Shown: piece by piece, positions 7,138 through 16,700 of the stretch
How the letters are laid out: each line of letters begins with the position of its first letter
Numbering within the stretch: the first letter of the stretch is position 1
Assembly (NCBI GenBank): GCA_004292675.1
Contig: RDXO01000022.1
Coordinates: 1-58,615, forward strand
From: Alphaproteobacteria bacterium
Lineage (GTDB): Bacteria; Pseudomonadota; Alphaproteobacteria; Rickettsiales; UBA998
DNA length: 58,615 bases
Reading direction: 5' to 3'
Notes under the pieces: generated by a model
What the model saw: only the letters and a program-made list of their open reading frames with translations
Told to the model about the DNA's origin: nothing
Database searches by the model: none
Position numbers and translations under genes: made by a program

Positions 7138-8784
7138 ATGACAGACATGAATGAACATGATAAAAAAACGAGTGCCGTTCCTGAAATGCCCAAACTTTCA
7201 GACATGGCTCGTCCGCAACTACGCCGACGCGTAGCAGAACCTATGAATAATGATGTGGAGCAAATGAACGCCCCTCCTATGATGGCTGCACCACCTCCAC
7301 CGCCACCACCACCCCCTATGATGGCTGCGCCTCCTCCGCCACCTCCTCCTATGATGGCTGCACCACCTCCGCCACCACCACCTCCTCCTCCTCCCGTGAT
7401 GGAAGCGCGGTCAGAGCAAGAGGAGTTTGTTGAGGATAATTTTATACAGGAAGAACCTTTCGATCCTGAAGAAGAAATTGAGAACGAAGATGTGCTTGAG
7501 CCTGAGGAAGAACTATTCATAGCTGAAGAAATCCAAGAAGCTGAAGAAAGTTTTGAAGAACCACGCGATGATGTTCCCTTAATGATTGCCCCACCTGCGG
7601 TACAGTTAGCACCCGCACCACTTTCTCAATCCTCAAACGGCTCTTTATCGCAACAAGCCTTTGTCGATATTGTACGCCAGCACGAAGCATGGTTGGCATC
7701 GGATGGTCGTGAAGGCAGACGCGCCAATTTATCTGGTGCTGATTTGCGCGCAATCAATTTTGATTCTGCGAATTTGCAACTAGCCAATTTCCGTAATGCT
7801 AATTTATCAGGCACAATACTCAGCCACGCACTTCTCACCGAAGCAGATTTTAGTGAGGCGATCTTAGAGAATATCCGTGCTGAGGGCTGTGATTGGTCAC
7901 GCGTCAATTTATCAGGGGCAAGCCTTACAGGCGCATCATTGAATGGCACAAGTTTCGCCTATGCCACGATGATTGGTACAAATTTTTATCAGGCTTCTGC
8001 AAAAGGATCAAATTTCCAATCCGCCAACATGCGCGAAACGATCCTCGCCATGACGGACTGTACGGAAGCCTATATGGAAGGCGTAAGTTTGCGTAATGCT
8101 GATTTATCGCAAACCATCTTGGTGCGTGCCATCATGACGCACGCTGATATGCGTGAAGCCAATTTAGTCAACACTGATTTTACCGATGCGATTTTACGTG
8201 ATGCATCTTTCAAAAATGCGCATTTTGAACAGGTATCCTTCACCAAGGCGGATTTTTCTGTGGCGCAGGATGTCCCGATGGAACATCAGAATCAAGGCTT
8301 CCGCCAAGAAATGGAAACATTGGAGCGACAAAAGAAAGAAATCGCCTCTATACAGAATAATCTACAATCCAAAGAAAATGAACTCATCACCTTAAAAATG
8401 CGCCTAGAAGAGCAACAAAGCCTACTCAATGCTTTGATGCAAGAGGAGCAAAACTATGCCAAAAGTCTGAGTAAAATCAAAAAACGCTTTTGCATGATCC
8501 GTAATGTCTGGCTCGGTGTGATGCTGATTGCTTTCACACTCACGGGTCTCGTCATATCTCAGGTAGGCATGGACGCTCTGGATATTATGGAAATGATGGT
8601 GCTGTTTTTAATCCCAACCTTTTTATTCGGAGTGATTCTCTTTAGCGTTGGGCAAATATCGCGTGCGATTAAAAAATGCACCACACACAGCACAAGCCGT
8701 GAACGCAAAATCACCTCTTTGCAACAGATAGAAGATAAACTCTCACCAAATGATAAAAAGGATGGTTTACCTAAAATATTATAA
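7138..8784 (+). CDS. Polyproline / pentapeptide-repeat membrane protein
   Basis: A 548-residue mosaic. Residues about 40-90 hold three proline runs (9, 7 and 11 prolines) separated by MMAA. An acidic Glu-rich segment (about 90-145) follows, then about 35 pentapeptide repeats of the A(D/N)LxX type (about 185-380, e.g. ANLSGADLRAINF), a coiled coil (about 385-450), and two membrane segments (about 455-478 and 486-508) with a basic tail. Pentapeptide repeats form a right-handed beta-helix. The proline codons are mixed (CCA/CCT/CCG/CCC), so the runs look selected in the protein rather than made by simple slippage. There is no signal peptide; the large N-terminal part should face the cytoplasm. 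The function is unknown. The ~200 bp before it holds no gene. Confidence 0.85.
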   Translation: MTDMNEHDKKTSAVPEMPKLSDMARPQLRRRVAEPMNNDVEQMNAPPMMAAPPPPPPPPPMMAAPPPPPPPMMAAPPPPPPPPPPPVMEARSEQEEFVEDNFIQEEPFDPEEEIENEDVLEPEEELFIAEEIQEAEESFEEPRDDVPLMIAPPAVQLAPAPLSQSSNGSLSQQAFVDIVRQHEAWLASDGREGRRANLSGADLRAINFDSANLQLANFRNANLSGTILSHALLTEADFSEAILENIRAEGCDWSRVNLSGASLTGASLNGTSFAYATMIGTNFYQASAKGSNFQSANMRETILAMTDCTEAYMEGVSLRNADLSQTILVRAIMTHADMREANLVNTDFTDAILRDASFKNAHFEQVSFTKADFSVAQDVPMEHQNQGFRQEMETLERQKKEIASIQNNLQSKENELITLKMRLEEQQSLLNALMQEEQNYAKSLSKIKKRFCMIRNVWLGVMLIAFTLTGLVISQVGMDALDIMEMMVLFLIPTFLFGVILFSVGQISRAIKKCTTHSTSRERKITSLQQIEDKLSPNDKKDGLPKIL

Positions 8785-8863
8785 GCAAACTATGTTAAAG
8801 TTAATCATAGAGCTTAGATTACTCACCGTATAAAACAACAACATAAATGCAGTACAAAATATT

Positions 8864-9442
8864 ATGACACAAAAAGAAGAATTGAAGAAATTTATTTGCG
8901 TATTCTGTGGCGCGCAAAATGCCGTTCCACAACAGCACCTGAAGGTAGGGCATGAATTCGGTGCAGAAATGGCGAAACGTCACTGGGGATTAGTCTATGG
9001 CGGGGGAGATTGTGGCGTTATGGGCGCGGTTGCCAATGCCGTATTAGAACATAAGGGATGGGTTACAGGGGTATTTCCTGAACATCTACGTCAGATTGAA
9101 CAAGAGCATAAACATCTTAGCGAAACGCTGATTGTACAGGATATGCATTCACGCAAGCAACTTATGTATAAACGTGCCGATGCCTTTGTGATTTTCCCTG
9201 GTGGTTTTGGAACTATGGATGAAACATTTGAGATTCTCACATGGCGGCAGATCGGATTGCATACCAAGCCTATCATTATTTTCAATCATGAGGGTTATTG
9301 GGATCATTTGGTTGCTTTGTTTGATAATATCATCTCAACAGGTTTTGCTACAGCACCAACACGCGATATATACGAAGTCATTGATTCCTATGATGCATTA
9401 TTAGAGCGTATGGAGCATGTAGAACGCGCAGGTGATGCATAA
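8864..9442 (+). CDS. LOG family protein (cytokinin riboside 5'-monophosphate phosphoribohydrolase type)
   Basis: A Rossmann-fold protein of 192 residues with the family motifs PGGFGTMDE and SRKQLM, plus the N-terminal ICVFCGAQ and VYGGGDCGVMG. LOG proteins remove ribose 5-phosphate from nucleoside monophosphates; the motif was formerly misnamed lysine decarboxylase. The bacterial physiological role is usually unclear, probably nucleotide salvage. The stop is immediately followed by TATAGTGCTTTTAC (9443-9456), a solo end of the family B repeat. Confidence 0.9.
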   Translation: MTQKEELKKFICVFCGAQNAVPQQHLKVGHEFGAEMAKRHWGLVYGGGDCGVMGAVANAVLEHKGWVTGVFPEHLRQIEQEHKHLSETLIVQDMHSRKQLMYKRADAFVIFPGGFGTMDETFEILTWRQIGLHTKPIIIFNHEGYWDHLVALFDNIISTGFATAPTRDIYEVIDSYDALLERMEHVERAGDA

Positions 9443-9497
9443 TATAGTGCTTTTACGATGATGGGGATGCGCAACACATCAATAAGGTGACAACACT

Positions 9498-10271
9498 ATG
9501 GCAAAAATTCCTGAATTTACCCACGAACAATATCAAGATTTTGCCCGCTCTCTCGATGACGGTTCATATTTTCAAAATGCTCGTAAGTGGTACACCATCG
9601 TCTATATGTCGATTTTACCAGAGCGTTGCTATTGGATTGTCATGTTTGCGATTGCCTCCACCGCAGCATTCTTATCCATTATCTCGCTAATTTTATTATT
9701 GCCACTTGCGCCTGCACAGCCTATTTTATTACCCATGCGTGATGTGCTACGCGATCTTCCTCTGATCACGCCATTGAAGGAAAGCCCTTATCAGCACGTT
9801 AATGATGCCTTGCAGCGTTTTTTTATACGTGAATATGTCACACGACGTGAGCATTATAGTTTTGAAACCATCAATTCAAATTTTCGCTTCGTCCGCAACT
9901 ATTCCAATGCGCCGGTGATGAGCAGCTATCGTCGTGAGATTAATCCTATGTCTCCCAAAAGCCCCATCAATCGCTATGAACGAAAAATCCAGAGAAAAAT
10001 TACCATCGATACCATCAACATTCAACGTATTGATGGAAAAGATGAAACATGGGAAGAAGATGGACGCTATGTAGCAACCGTTTTTTTTCGCGCAAATGAG
10101 GTTAGTCTAGCAGAAAATAAGAAATCACGGTGGAAAGCTGAAATTACGTTTGACTATATTCAACTAAAGATGATACAACCGAAAGACTTAGAACATGGAA
10201 AAGCTAAAGTAATTCCAATGAAGTTTACAGTAACTGATTATAATATTATAGAAGATATTGTTACTCCTTGA
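9498..10271 (+). CDS. virB8: Type IV secretion system protein VirB8
   Basis: A bitopic inner-membrane assembly protein: a cytoplasmic N-terminus of about 35 residues, one membrane segment (about 48-72), and a periplasmic NTF2-like domain. The RKWYTIVY / REYVTRRE / TITIDTINIQRI-like pattern and length (257) fit VirB8. It lies 21 bp before virB9. In Rickettsiales and relatives T4SS genes are scattered and virB8/virB9 are duplicated, so this may be a primary or second copy. No virB10, virB11 or virD4 follows. Confidence 0.78.
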   Translation: MAKIPEFTHEQYQDFARSLDDGSYFQNARKWYTIVYMSILPERCYWIVMFAIASTAAFLSIISLILLLPLAPAQPILLPMRDVLRDLPLITPLKESPYQHVNDALQRFFIREYVTRREHYSFETINSNFRFVRNYSNAPVMSSYRREINPMSPKSPINRYERKIQRKITIDTINIQRIDGKDETWEEDGRYVATVFFRANEVSLAENKKSRWKAEITFDYIQLKMIQPKDLEHGKAKVIPMKFTVTDYNIIEDIVTP

Positions 10272-10292
10272 TCATTGGGAGGAGAATATAGA

Positions 10293-11114
10293 GTGAGTAA
10301 AATGATGGGCGTTGTTAAAAAGACCTTCCTTATGATCTGCGCTATGGTGATGGGCATCATGCAGACCTTACCTGCTGTGGCATTATTATTACCTGAGCCA
10401 TTGGCAACGGATTCTCGTATCAAAACGATACTTTATTCCCCTAATGAAGTGTATAAATTCACAGGGCATTATGGCTATCAATCGGTGATCGAGTTTGGTG
10501 CGGATGAGCAAATTATGACCGTATCGATTGGCGATTCCATTGCGTGGCAGTTAAAGCCTGCTGGTTCACGCCTCTTTATTAAACCCATCGAACAAGATGC
10601 GTTGACAAATATGACCGTGATTACGAATCATCACACCTATCATTTTGAAATTCATGCACAAGAAACGGCATCGATTGATGATGCAGAAATGATTTTTGTG
10701 TTACGGTTCATCTATTCCGCGCAAGTGGAACAGGAAATGATGACCAATTTACGCGGACAAGACCCCGTTCCAGATATTATGGATGAGGAAGTGCGCAAAA
10801 AATTGAATTTCAACTATTCTATTGTGGGGCCTGATAGCATCGCTCCGATACGAATTTTTGATGATGGCGAATTTACCTATTTTGAATTCAAAGATAAAAA
10901 TGCTGATTTACCCGCCTTTTATTTAGTAGATCCGCTGCTGAATGAATCGATGTTGAATTTCCGTACCGTAGATGATTATATTGTCGTTGAGCGCGTAGGA
11001 CCGCGATTTACGCTACGTAGCGGTGCGTATGTGTTGTGCGTCTATAATGAAACAATGCCTATGGACAAGATCCCGCAACCTGAAGATGAAAGCATCTGGA
11101 GCAAGATTTTTTAA
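10293..11114 (+). CDS. virB9: Type IV secretion system protein VirB9
   Basis: An outer-membrane core-complex component (VirB9/CagX). A signal peptide covers about residues 1-30 (ends ...LPAVALLLPEP). The N-terminal part contains YSPNEVYKFTGHYG, SVIEFGADEQI and RLFIKP. The C-terminal VirB7-binding-type domain contains PIRIFDDGEFTYFEF, FRTVDDYIVVERV and RSGAYVLCVYNE. GTG 10293 is chosen because GGGAGGAG lies 8 bases upstream; an in-frame TTG at 10275 lacks this. 273 residues is complete for the family. It ends 3 bp before rnd. Confidence 0.83.
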   Translation: MSKMMGVVKKTFLMICAMVMGIMQTLPAVALLLPEPLATDSRIKTILYSPNEVYKFTGHYGYQSVIEFGADEQIMTVSIGDSIAWQLKPAGSRLFIKPIEQDALTNMTVITNHHTYHFEIHAQETASIDDAEMIFVLRFIYSAQVEQEMMTNLRGQDPVPDIMDEEVRKKLNFNYSIVGPDSIAPIRIFDDGEFTYFEFKDKNADLPAFYLVDPLLNESMLNFRTVDDYIVVERVGPRFTLRSGAYVLCVYNETMPMDKIPQPEDESIWSKIF

Positions 11115-11117
11115 TCC

Positions 11118-11753
11118 ATGAGAAAAAAGGTACGAAAAGTGACAGATATAGTTCATTATTTTGATTTATCTGAAGATGTAATGTTGGAAGGTGATATTGC
11201 TCTTGATTGTGAGGCGATGGGCTTAAATCAGCTACGTGATCGATTATGCGTCGTGCAGATCTCCGATGGCAATGGACATGCCCATTTGGTGCATTTCCCT
11301 GAGCCACATTATGAAGCACCGCGCCTCAAAGCTCTCTTATCCGATGCATCGCGCACAAAGATCATCCATTTTGCACGTTTTGATGTGGCATTAATTCAAC
11401 ATTATTTGGGTGTGCGCATGGAATCTATCTATTGCACCCGCACCGCATCACGCCTGATTCGTACCTATACAGATAAGCATGGGTTGAAAGAATTATGCAA
11501 GGAACTGCTTAATATCGATATTTCAAAACATCAGCAATCATCCTATTGGGGAACAGCATCCTTGAGTGATGAGCAGATTGCCTATGCCGCGAGTGATGTC
11601 TATTATCTGCATCAATTACGTGACATTTTAGAGGAACGCTTGCAGAAAGAAGGGCGCGCCGAATTAGCGCACGCCGTCATGGCAGCTATCCCTGCTCGGG
11701 CATGGCTTGACCTTGCGGGATGGGCTGAAATAGATATTTTTTCACATTCATGA
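11118..11753 (+). CDS. rnd: Short ribonuclease D (DEDDy 3'-5' exonuclease)
   Basis: Trims 3' ends of small structured RNAs. Only the exonuclease domain is present (211 residues, no HRDC domains), the short form common in Alphaproteobacteria. Exo motifs: ALDCEAMGL (D-x-E), [12 protein letters not shown], and YAASDVYYL (Y-x(3)-D). It follows virB9 by 3 bp and overlaps queC by 4 bases (ATGA), so it is in one transcription unit with queC and perhaps with virB8-virB9. Confidence 0.92.
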   Translation: MRKKVRKVTDIVHYFDLSEDVMLEGDIALDCEAMGLNQLRDRLCVVQISDGNGHAHLVHFPEPHYEAPRLKALLSDASRTKIIHFARFDVALIQHYLGVRMESIYCTRTASRLIRTYTDKHGLKELCKELLNIDISKHQQSSYWGTASLSDEQIAYAASDVYYLHQLRDILEERLQKEGRAELAHAVMAAIPARAWLDLAGWAEIDIFSHS

Positions 11754-12421
11754 ATCCTAACATGCAAAAAAAAGCCGTGATCTTATTAAGTGGTGGGCTA
11801 GATTCCGCCACGGTTCTTGCCCTCGCAAAAAAGGAAGGCTACCATTGTTACGCGCTTAGTTTTTCGTATGGGCAACGGCATCACCATGAATTGGAAGCGG
11901 CAAAGCGCGTGGCACAAAGCATTGGCGTTGAACAACATAAAATTGCCCATATTGATTTGCGCTTATTTGGTGGATCAGCACTCACTGATATAATGGATGT
12001 TCCCAAAGCATCGTGCGTTGAAGACATTGGTTCAGAGATTCCTATCACCTATGTTCCCGCACGTAACACTATTTTTCTTTCTTTTGCCCTAGCATGGGCA
12101 GAAGTGCTACGCGCCTATGATATATTTATTGGTGTCAATATCTTGGATTATAGCGGATACCCTGATTGCCGACCTGATTTTATTGCAGCCTATGAAACCA
12201 TGGCTAATTATGCCACAGCCTATGGCGTGGAAGCACAACAACCTATCCATATACGCACACCTCTAATCGACAAAACAAAAGCAGAAATTATCCGCCTTGG
12301 GCGATCATTAGGGGTGGATTATGATATGACCCTCTCCTGCTATGATCCTCTCCCCGATGGCACGCCATGCGGTGTGTGTCATGCATGTCTGTTACGCGCC
12401 AAGGGCTTCTCGGAAGCGTAG
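11750..12421 (+). CDS. queC: 7-cyano-7-deazaguanine synthase QueC
   Basis: Converts 7-carboxy-7-deazaguanine to preQ0 for queuosine tRNA modification. The N-terminal PP-loop [10 protein letters not shown] binds ATP, and the C-terminal Cys cluster ([17 protein letters not shown]) binds zinc. 223 residues. The start overlaps the rnd stop. It converges on mipZ with 3 bp between stop codons. Confidence 0.95.
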   Translation: MNPNMQKKAVILLSGGLDSATVLALAKKEGYHCYALSFSYGQRHHHELEAAKRVAQSIGVEQHKIAHIDLRLFGGSALTDIMDVPKASCVEDIGSEIPITYVPARNTIFLSFALAWAEVLRAYDIFIGVNILDYSGYPDCRPDFIAAYETMANYATAYGVEAQQPIHIRTPLIDKTKAEIIRLGRSLGVDYDMTLSCYDPLPDGTPCGVCHACLLRAKGFSEA

Positions 12422-12424
12422 AAC

Positions 12425-13459
12425 CTATGCCACCACAGCCGACTTGCGCGAATCCAACATCTGAGACACAGCATCATCTTCAACGAGATTAGCACCCACA
12501 AGTGCCAATCCATCACGCACCCCTTCGTCGCTTCCATCATCATGATAGCCCATAGCAGATGATGTGGACGCACCAGCTCCAGCATCGTCATCTTGACGCA
12601 TCGCGTGCATCCGCTCATTGATAAGCGCGATGTTCAAACTTTTGAGTAAATCACGCACCTCTTGACGCGCTGCCACGTGAGAAATGGATACTTTAATGTT
12701 CGATGTCGCATCCATCACATCAAGAACGGTGAGACCTTGCAAAAATAATTCACGGAAAATCACGCGCTCACTGAACCCTGCTGCCACGCGAAAACCAATA
12801 CGACGAGAAAGCTCTAAAGTAACTTTAGACATAAAGCGTTTATTCTTTGCATCGATATTGCTAAGACGGTTACGCATCACAATCCAATCGATTGAACCAC
12901 TATCGCGCTTCGCACGTTGCATCTTTTGTTCCCAAACAATTTCGCTGTAAATACTTGGTTTGATAATTTCCAGCGTGCGCCCATCCACGGAAGCCAACAC
13001 ATCCAAATCCACAAAACTATCATTGATCGGCGTGATAATCGTATCCGCAAAGGAATGTGCCAAGCGTGAAAGATACGTATCATTCCCCGGTGTATCAATC
13101 ACCACAAAATCACAACTTCCATACACGGCAGAGAGAGCTTGCGCAAAGCGATCACGCTCATCTAGCTTGGCTTCTTCTTGCGAATCAAACGGGCTACGAT
13201 TCACCACAGCATGACGCGGCATAGGCATAGACACGCCCTCTTTCGCAATGGTTTGACGACGATTCTCTACATAGCGCGTCAAAGAACGCTGGCGTGAATC
13301 CAAATCAATACAGCCAACAGAAAAACCCAAACGCAACAATGCGACAATCAGATGCATGGTGGTTGTGGTCTTGCCACATCCGCCTTTTTCATTTCCTACA
13401 ATAATGATGTGCGCAGGTTTGAATCCTGTTTCCATTGGTGCCAAAGTTGGTCGTTCCAT
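12425..13459 (-). CDS. mipZ: Cell-division inhibitor MipZ (ParA-family ATPase)
   Basis: A ParA/MinD-type ATPase that forms a polar gradient and blocks FtsZ rings away from midcell in Alphaproteobacteria. Deviant Walker A GNEKGGCGKTTTTM near residue 22, Walker B-like DFVVIDTPGNDTYLSRLAHS, and MipZ-type sequences GCIDLDSRQRSLTRY, DWIVMRNRLS and FRVAAGFSERVIFREL are clear. At 344 residues it is longer than usual, because of an acidic low-complexity tail (about residues 285-344) not typical of the family. AAGGAG precedes the start. An inverted repeat TTTTTGCA...TGCAAAAA (13532-13554) lies upstream, after uppP. Confidence 0.9.
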   Translation of the reverse strand: MERPTLAPMETGFKPAHIIIVGNEKGGCGKTTTTMHLIVALLRLGFSVGCIDLDSRQRSLTRYVENRRQTIAKEGVSMPMPRHAVVNRSPFDSQEEAKLDERDRFAQALSAVYGSCDFVVIDTPGNDTYLSRLAHSFADTIITPINDSFVDLDVLASVDGRTLEIIKPSIYSEIVWEQKMQRAKRDSGSIDWIVMRNRLSNIDAKNKRFMSKVTLELSRRIGFRVAAGFSERVIFRELFLQGLTVLDVMDATSNIKVSISHVAARQEVRDLLKSLNIALINERMHAMRQDDDAGAGASTSSAMGYHDDGSDEGVRDGLALVGANLVEDDAVSQMLDSRKSAVVA

Positions 13460-13562
13460 GATAATCTGCTCCTTGCTAGTTCCTTCTATAGACTACAAGA
13501 TTCTATACAAAAGTAAAGCAATCATTACAGTTTTTTGCATTTTTCGTGCAAAAACCTAGCAA

Positions 13563-14360
13563 TTAGCCATACATCAGAATCAACAACACTGTCCCCATGA
13601 TAATACGATAATAGGCGAATATCCCAAAGCCATGGTTTGCGAGAAAGTTCAGCAACCACCGTACCGATAGCAATGCAGAGAAAAATGCGGAAAGAAACCC
13701 CACGCCAATGGTGAGCGCATCATCCACATTCAAATGATCGATGTTTTTGATAACATCAAGCATTGCAGCCGCTGCCATAGTCGGGATAGCAAGCAAAAAA
13801 GAAAACTCAGCCGCTGTTTTGCGATCAATCTTCATCATCACCGAACCCATCATGGTTGCACCGGAGCGTGATGTTCCGGGAATCATCGCAAGTGCCTGAC
13901 ACAAGCCAATCATCACGGCTTTTTTCACAGGAATATCATCGGCACGATGAATATGTGCCTGAGGTTTGATGCGTTCAATCAGCAAAATCAGTACCCCTCC
14001 TACAATCAGCATCACGCAAACCACCATAGGGGAAAAAAGAACCTGCTTAATATCATCATGCCAAATAAAGCCAAGAATTGCCGCAGGGGTGAATGCTGCC
14101 AAAATCAGCCCAACAAAGCGACGTGTCGAGCTGCTACGGTGAAAATTGCATACGACATCCGTCACACGTTCACGAAAAACCATGCAGATGGCTAAAATCG
14201 CGCCTAGTTGAATAATGACCTCAAAGACTGCTCCTTTAGGCTTATCAAAGCCCAAAATATCAATCATCAAAATCAAATGCCCTGTTGAAGATATAGGCAA
14301 AAATTCCGTTACACCCTCAATCATACCAAGGAGGATGGCAGTTAAATAATGCAAAAACAT
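13563..14360 (-). CDS. uppP: Undecaprenyl-diphosphatase UppP/BacA
   Basis: Recycles undecaprenyl pyrophosphate, the lipid carrier for peptidoglycan and other envelope polymers. GMIEGVTEFLPISSTGHL holds the catalytic Glu region, and PGTSRSGATMMG the second motif. 265 residues with about eight membrane segments. It lies 20 bp downstream of ilvD on the same strand, so probably co-transcribed, though functionally unrelated. Confidence 0.95.
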   Translation of the reverse strand: MFLHYLTAILLGMIEGVTEFLPISSTGHLILMIDILGFDKPKGAVFEVIIQLGAILAICMVFRERVTDVVCNFHRSSSTRRFVGLILAAFTPAAILGFIWHDDIKQVLFSPMVVCVMLIVGGVLILLIERIKPQAHIHRADDIPVKKAVMIGLCQALAMIPGTSRSGATMMGSVMMKIDRKTAAEFSFLLAIPTMAAAAMLDVIKNIDHLNVDDALTIGVGFLSAFFSALLSVRWLLNFLANHGFGIFAYYRIIMGTVLLILMYG

Positions 14361-14380
14361 CTAGCTATGCTCCTATCACG

Positions 14381-16120
14381 CTATATGTCTGCATACATAT
14401 GCGTCTCTTCTTTTGCTCCGGGGTGTGTGACTGCCCCGCCACATGCGGATTGCACCGTTTGCGCATATTTCCATAATGCCCCCGCATTATAATCTGTACC
14501 ACGAGGCTTCCATTCTGCACGACGCTTCTGTAATTCCTCATCGGATACCAAAAGCTCCAACGTCCCTTTCTCCGCATCAATGCGGATAATGTCACCATCG
14601 CGCACCAACGCGATTGCCCCTCCCACGGCTGCTTCGGGTCCAACATGCCCAATACACATACCCCGAGTCGCGCCAGAAAAACGCCCATCGGTAATCAGTG
14701 CCACTTTATCACCCGTGCCTTGCCCATAGAGTGCTGCAGTCGTGGCTAACATCTCACGCATACCCGGCCCACCCCGTGGACCTTCATAACGGATCACAAG
14801 GACTTCACCCTCTTTATACTCACGCTTTTCTACCGCAGCGAAGGCAGATTCTTCATTATCAAACACGCGTGCAGGACCTTCAAATGTCAGGTTGTTCATG
14901 CCTGCCACTTTCACAATCGCGCCTTCTTCTGCTAAATTACCGCGCAACGTCACCACGCCACCCGTTGGGCTAAGCGGGGTATGATAACGGCGAACCACCA
15001 CTTGATCATCATTGAACCGAATATCTTCCAGATTTTCGGCAATGGTTTTGCCTGTTACTGTTAAGCAATCACCATGGATAAAGCCCCCTTCATAGAGTGT
15101 TTTGAGTGCCACTTGCACCCCACCCGCTTCATGCATATCTTTTGCAACATACTGTCCGCCCGGTTTGAGATCGGCAATATACGGCGTGCGACGGAACACT
15201 TCCCCCACTGCATGAATATCAAAATCAATCCCCGCTTCATGCGCCATCGCAGGAAGATGCAAGGCAGCATTAGTTGATCCACCTGTGGCTGCTACAATCG
15301 CAGCAGCATTTTCTAAGGATTTACGCGTCACAATATCACGCGGACGTATCTTGTGCTTCAATAATTCCATAATGGCACGTCCTGCATCAAAGCACAATGC
15401 ATCGCGTGATTCATAGGGAGCAGGTGCGCTTGCGGAATTAGGCAAGGCAAGTCCAATCGCTTCTGAGACGCACGCCATAGTATTGGCGGTAAATTGTCCG
15501 CCGCACGATCCACCCGATGGGCAAGCAACGCGCTCTAAGCTATCGAGTTCTTCATCATCCATTGTTCCCGCAGAATGTTTGCCAACAGCTTCAAAGACAT
15601 CTTGCACCGTCACTATTTTGCCGCGATGCGAACCCGGTAAAATCGAACCGCCATAGATAAAGACGCTTGGAACATTGAGGCGAATCATTGCCATCATTAA
15701 ACCAGGTAAGGACTTATCGCATCCAGCTAAACCGACTAAGGCATCATAGCAATGCCCGCGCATAGTAAGTTCTACGGAATCAGCAATCACCTCACGCGAT
15801 ACCAACGAAGATTTCATCCCCGCATGACCCATCGCAATGCCATCAGTCACGGTGATGGTGGTAAACTCACGCGGTGTTCCGCCATAGGCTGCAACACCTT
15901 TTTTCACGGCTTGCGCTTGACGACCAAGGGTGATGTTGCAGGGCGCAGCTTCATTCCATGTGGTTGCCACCCCAATAAAAGGCTGATCAATCACTTCACG
16001 CGACATGCCCATGGAGTAAAAATAAGAACGATGCGGTGCGCGATCTGCGCCCTCAGTAACATGACGACTCACCAAACGGGATGCGCCAAAAGATTTTTGC
16101 TTATTATCAGATGCTGTCAT
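14381..16120 (-). CDS. ilvD: Dihydroxy-acid dehydratase
   Basis: An Fe-S enzyme making 2-keto-acid precursors of valine, isoleucine and pantothenate. Cluster/active-site motifs [27 protein letters not shown] and [16 protein letters not shown] are present. The 579-residue length is typical. Its presence implies at least part of a branched-chain amino acid pathway; no other ilv/leu gene is in the window. Confidence 0.95.
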   Translation of the reverse strand: MTASDNKQKSFGASRLVSRHVTEGADRAPHRSYFYSMGMSREVIDQPFIGVATTWNEAAPCNITLGRQAQAVKKGVAAYGGTPREFTTITVTDGIAMGHAGMKSSLVSREVIADSVELTMRGHCYDALVGLAGCDKSLPGLMMAMIRLNVPSVFIYGGSILPGSHRGKIVTVQDVFEAVGKHSAGTMDDEELDSLERVACPSGGSCGGQFTANTMACVSEAIGLALPNSASAPAPYESRDALCFDAGRAIMELLKHKIRPRDIVTRKSLENAAAIVAATGGSTNAALHLPAMAHEAGIDFDIHAVGEVFRRTPYIADLKPGGQYVAKDMHEAGGVQVALKTLYEGGFIHGDCLTVTGKTIAENLEDIRFNDDQVVVRRYHTPLSPTGGVVTLRGNLAEEGAIVKVAGMNNLTFEGPARVFDNEESAFAAVEKREYKEGEVLVIRYEGPRGGPGMREMLATTAALYGQGTGDKVALITDGRFSGATRGMCIGHVGPEAAVGGAIALVRDGDIIRIDAEKGTLELLVSDEELQKRRAEWKPRGTDYNAGALWKYAQTVQSACGGAVTHPGAKEETHMYADI

Positions 16121-16203
16121 AATGACAGCACCTTAAAATGATTTACGCTTCTTGTCAACCAAAGATAAACTCTGTTTCTACTTTAGTCGCGCATTAAATA
16201 ATG

Positions 16204-16587
16204 CTATGCACCACGTTCTTGCGTGCTTTTGCTAGCCACAGACGGAGTAGTTGGAGCAACGACCTCGGATTGACTTCTATCGCCAGAAGATTGTTCTTTT
16301 TGATTTTTCTCCCACGCTTCCTTCGCGTTATCTATCTGCTCACCAGCAGCTTTTGTAGCACTACCAATGGCATCGCCCGCCGCTTTAGTTGCATCACCAG
16401 CGAATTTAGCCGCAGCGGGCGCACCATCTTTTTTGAACCAATTAAATGTTTCCACCATTTTTGGCCATGCTTTGTTTTTTAGAAAATCCACGCCCATGTT
16501 AAAACCTGCACTGACAAGATCCCATGACGCTTGCAGAAAGTTTTTTATTTCACCACCATCTTTTTTATCATAATTACTATTTGACAT
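16204..16587 (-). CDS. Small phasin-like protein
   Basis: 127 residues. The N-terminal half is amphipathic and aromatic (ASWDLVSAGFNMGVDFLKN), followed by Ala/Lys-rich helical heptads (KFAGDATKAAGDAIGSATKA) and a Ser/Gln-rich tail. No membrane segment or signal peptide. It lies 113 bp downstream of phaC on the same strand. Composition and context suggest a PHA-granule-associated phasin or PhaF-like protein; I do not recognise a specific family, so the function is inference. Confidence 0.6.
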   Translation of the reverse strand: MSNSNYDKKDGGEIKNFLQASWDLVSAGFNMGVDFLKNKAWPKMVETFNWFKKDGAPAAAKFAGDATKAAGDAIGSATKAAGEQIDNAKEAWEKNQKEQSSGDRSQSEVVAPTTPSVASKSTQERGA

Positions 16588-16700
16588 GATTACACTCTTT
16601 ATTTGATTCTTGTGTCTTTACTATCTTTAGTATACGTGTCTAATGTTACAATTTCAAGAAGATGTGCCATTTTTTTATCGCATACATCACATAATCATCA

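Noticed and set aside
7122..7520. Minus-strand Gly/Ser-rich open frame opposite the polyproline region
   Set aside because: It is the antisense of the proline codons (CCN read as NGG/GGN), has no ribosome site and no family; a shadow of the real gene.
8864..9442. LOG-family protein as lysine decarboxylase
   Set aside because: The PGGxGTxxE motif is typical of LOG phosphoribohydrolases; the decarboxylase name is a historical error.
13532..13554. TTTTTGCA...TGCAAAAA inverted repeat as terminator of uppP
   Set aside because: The stem is AT-rich and no clear U-tract follows on the coding strand; it could equally be a MipZ promoter element.
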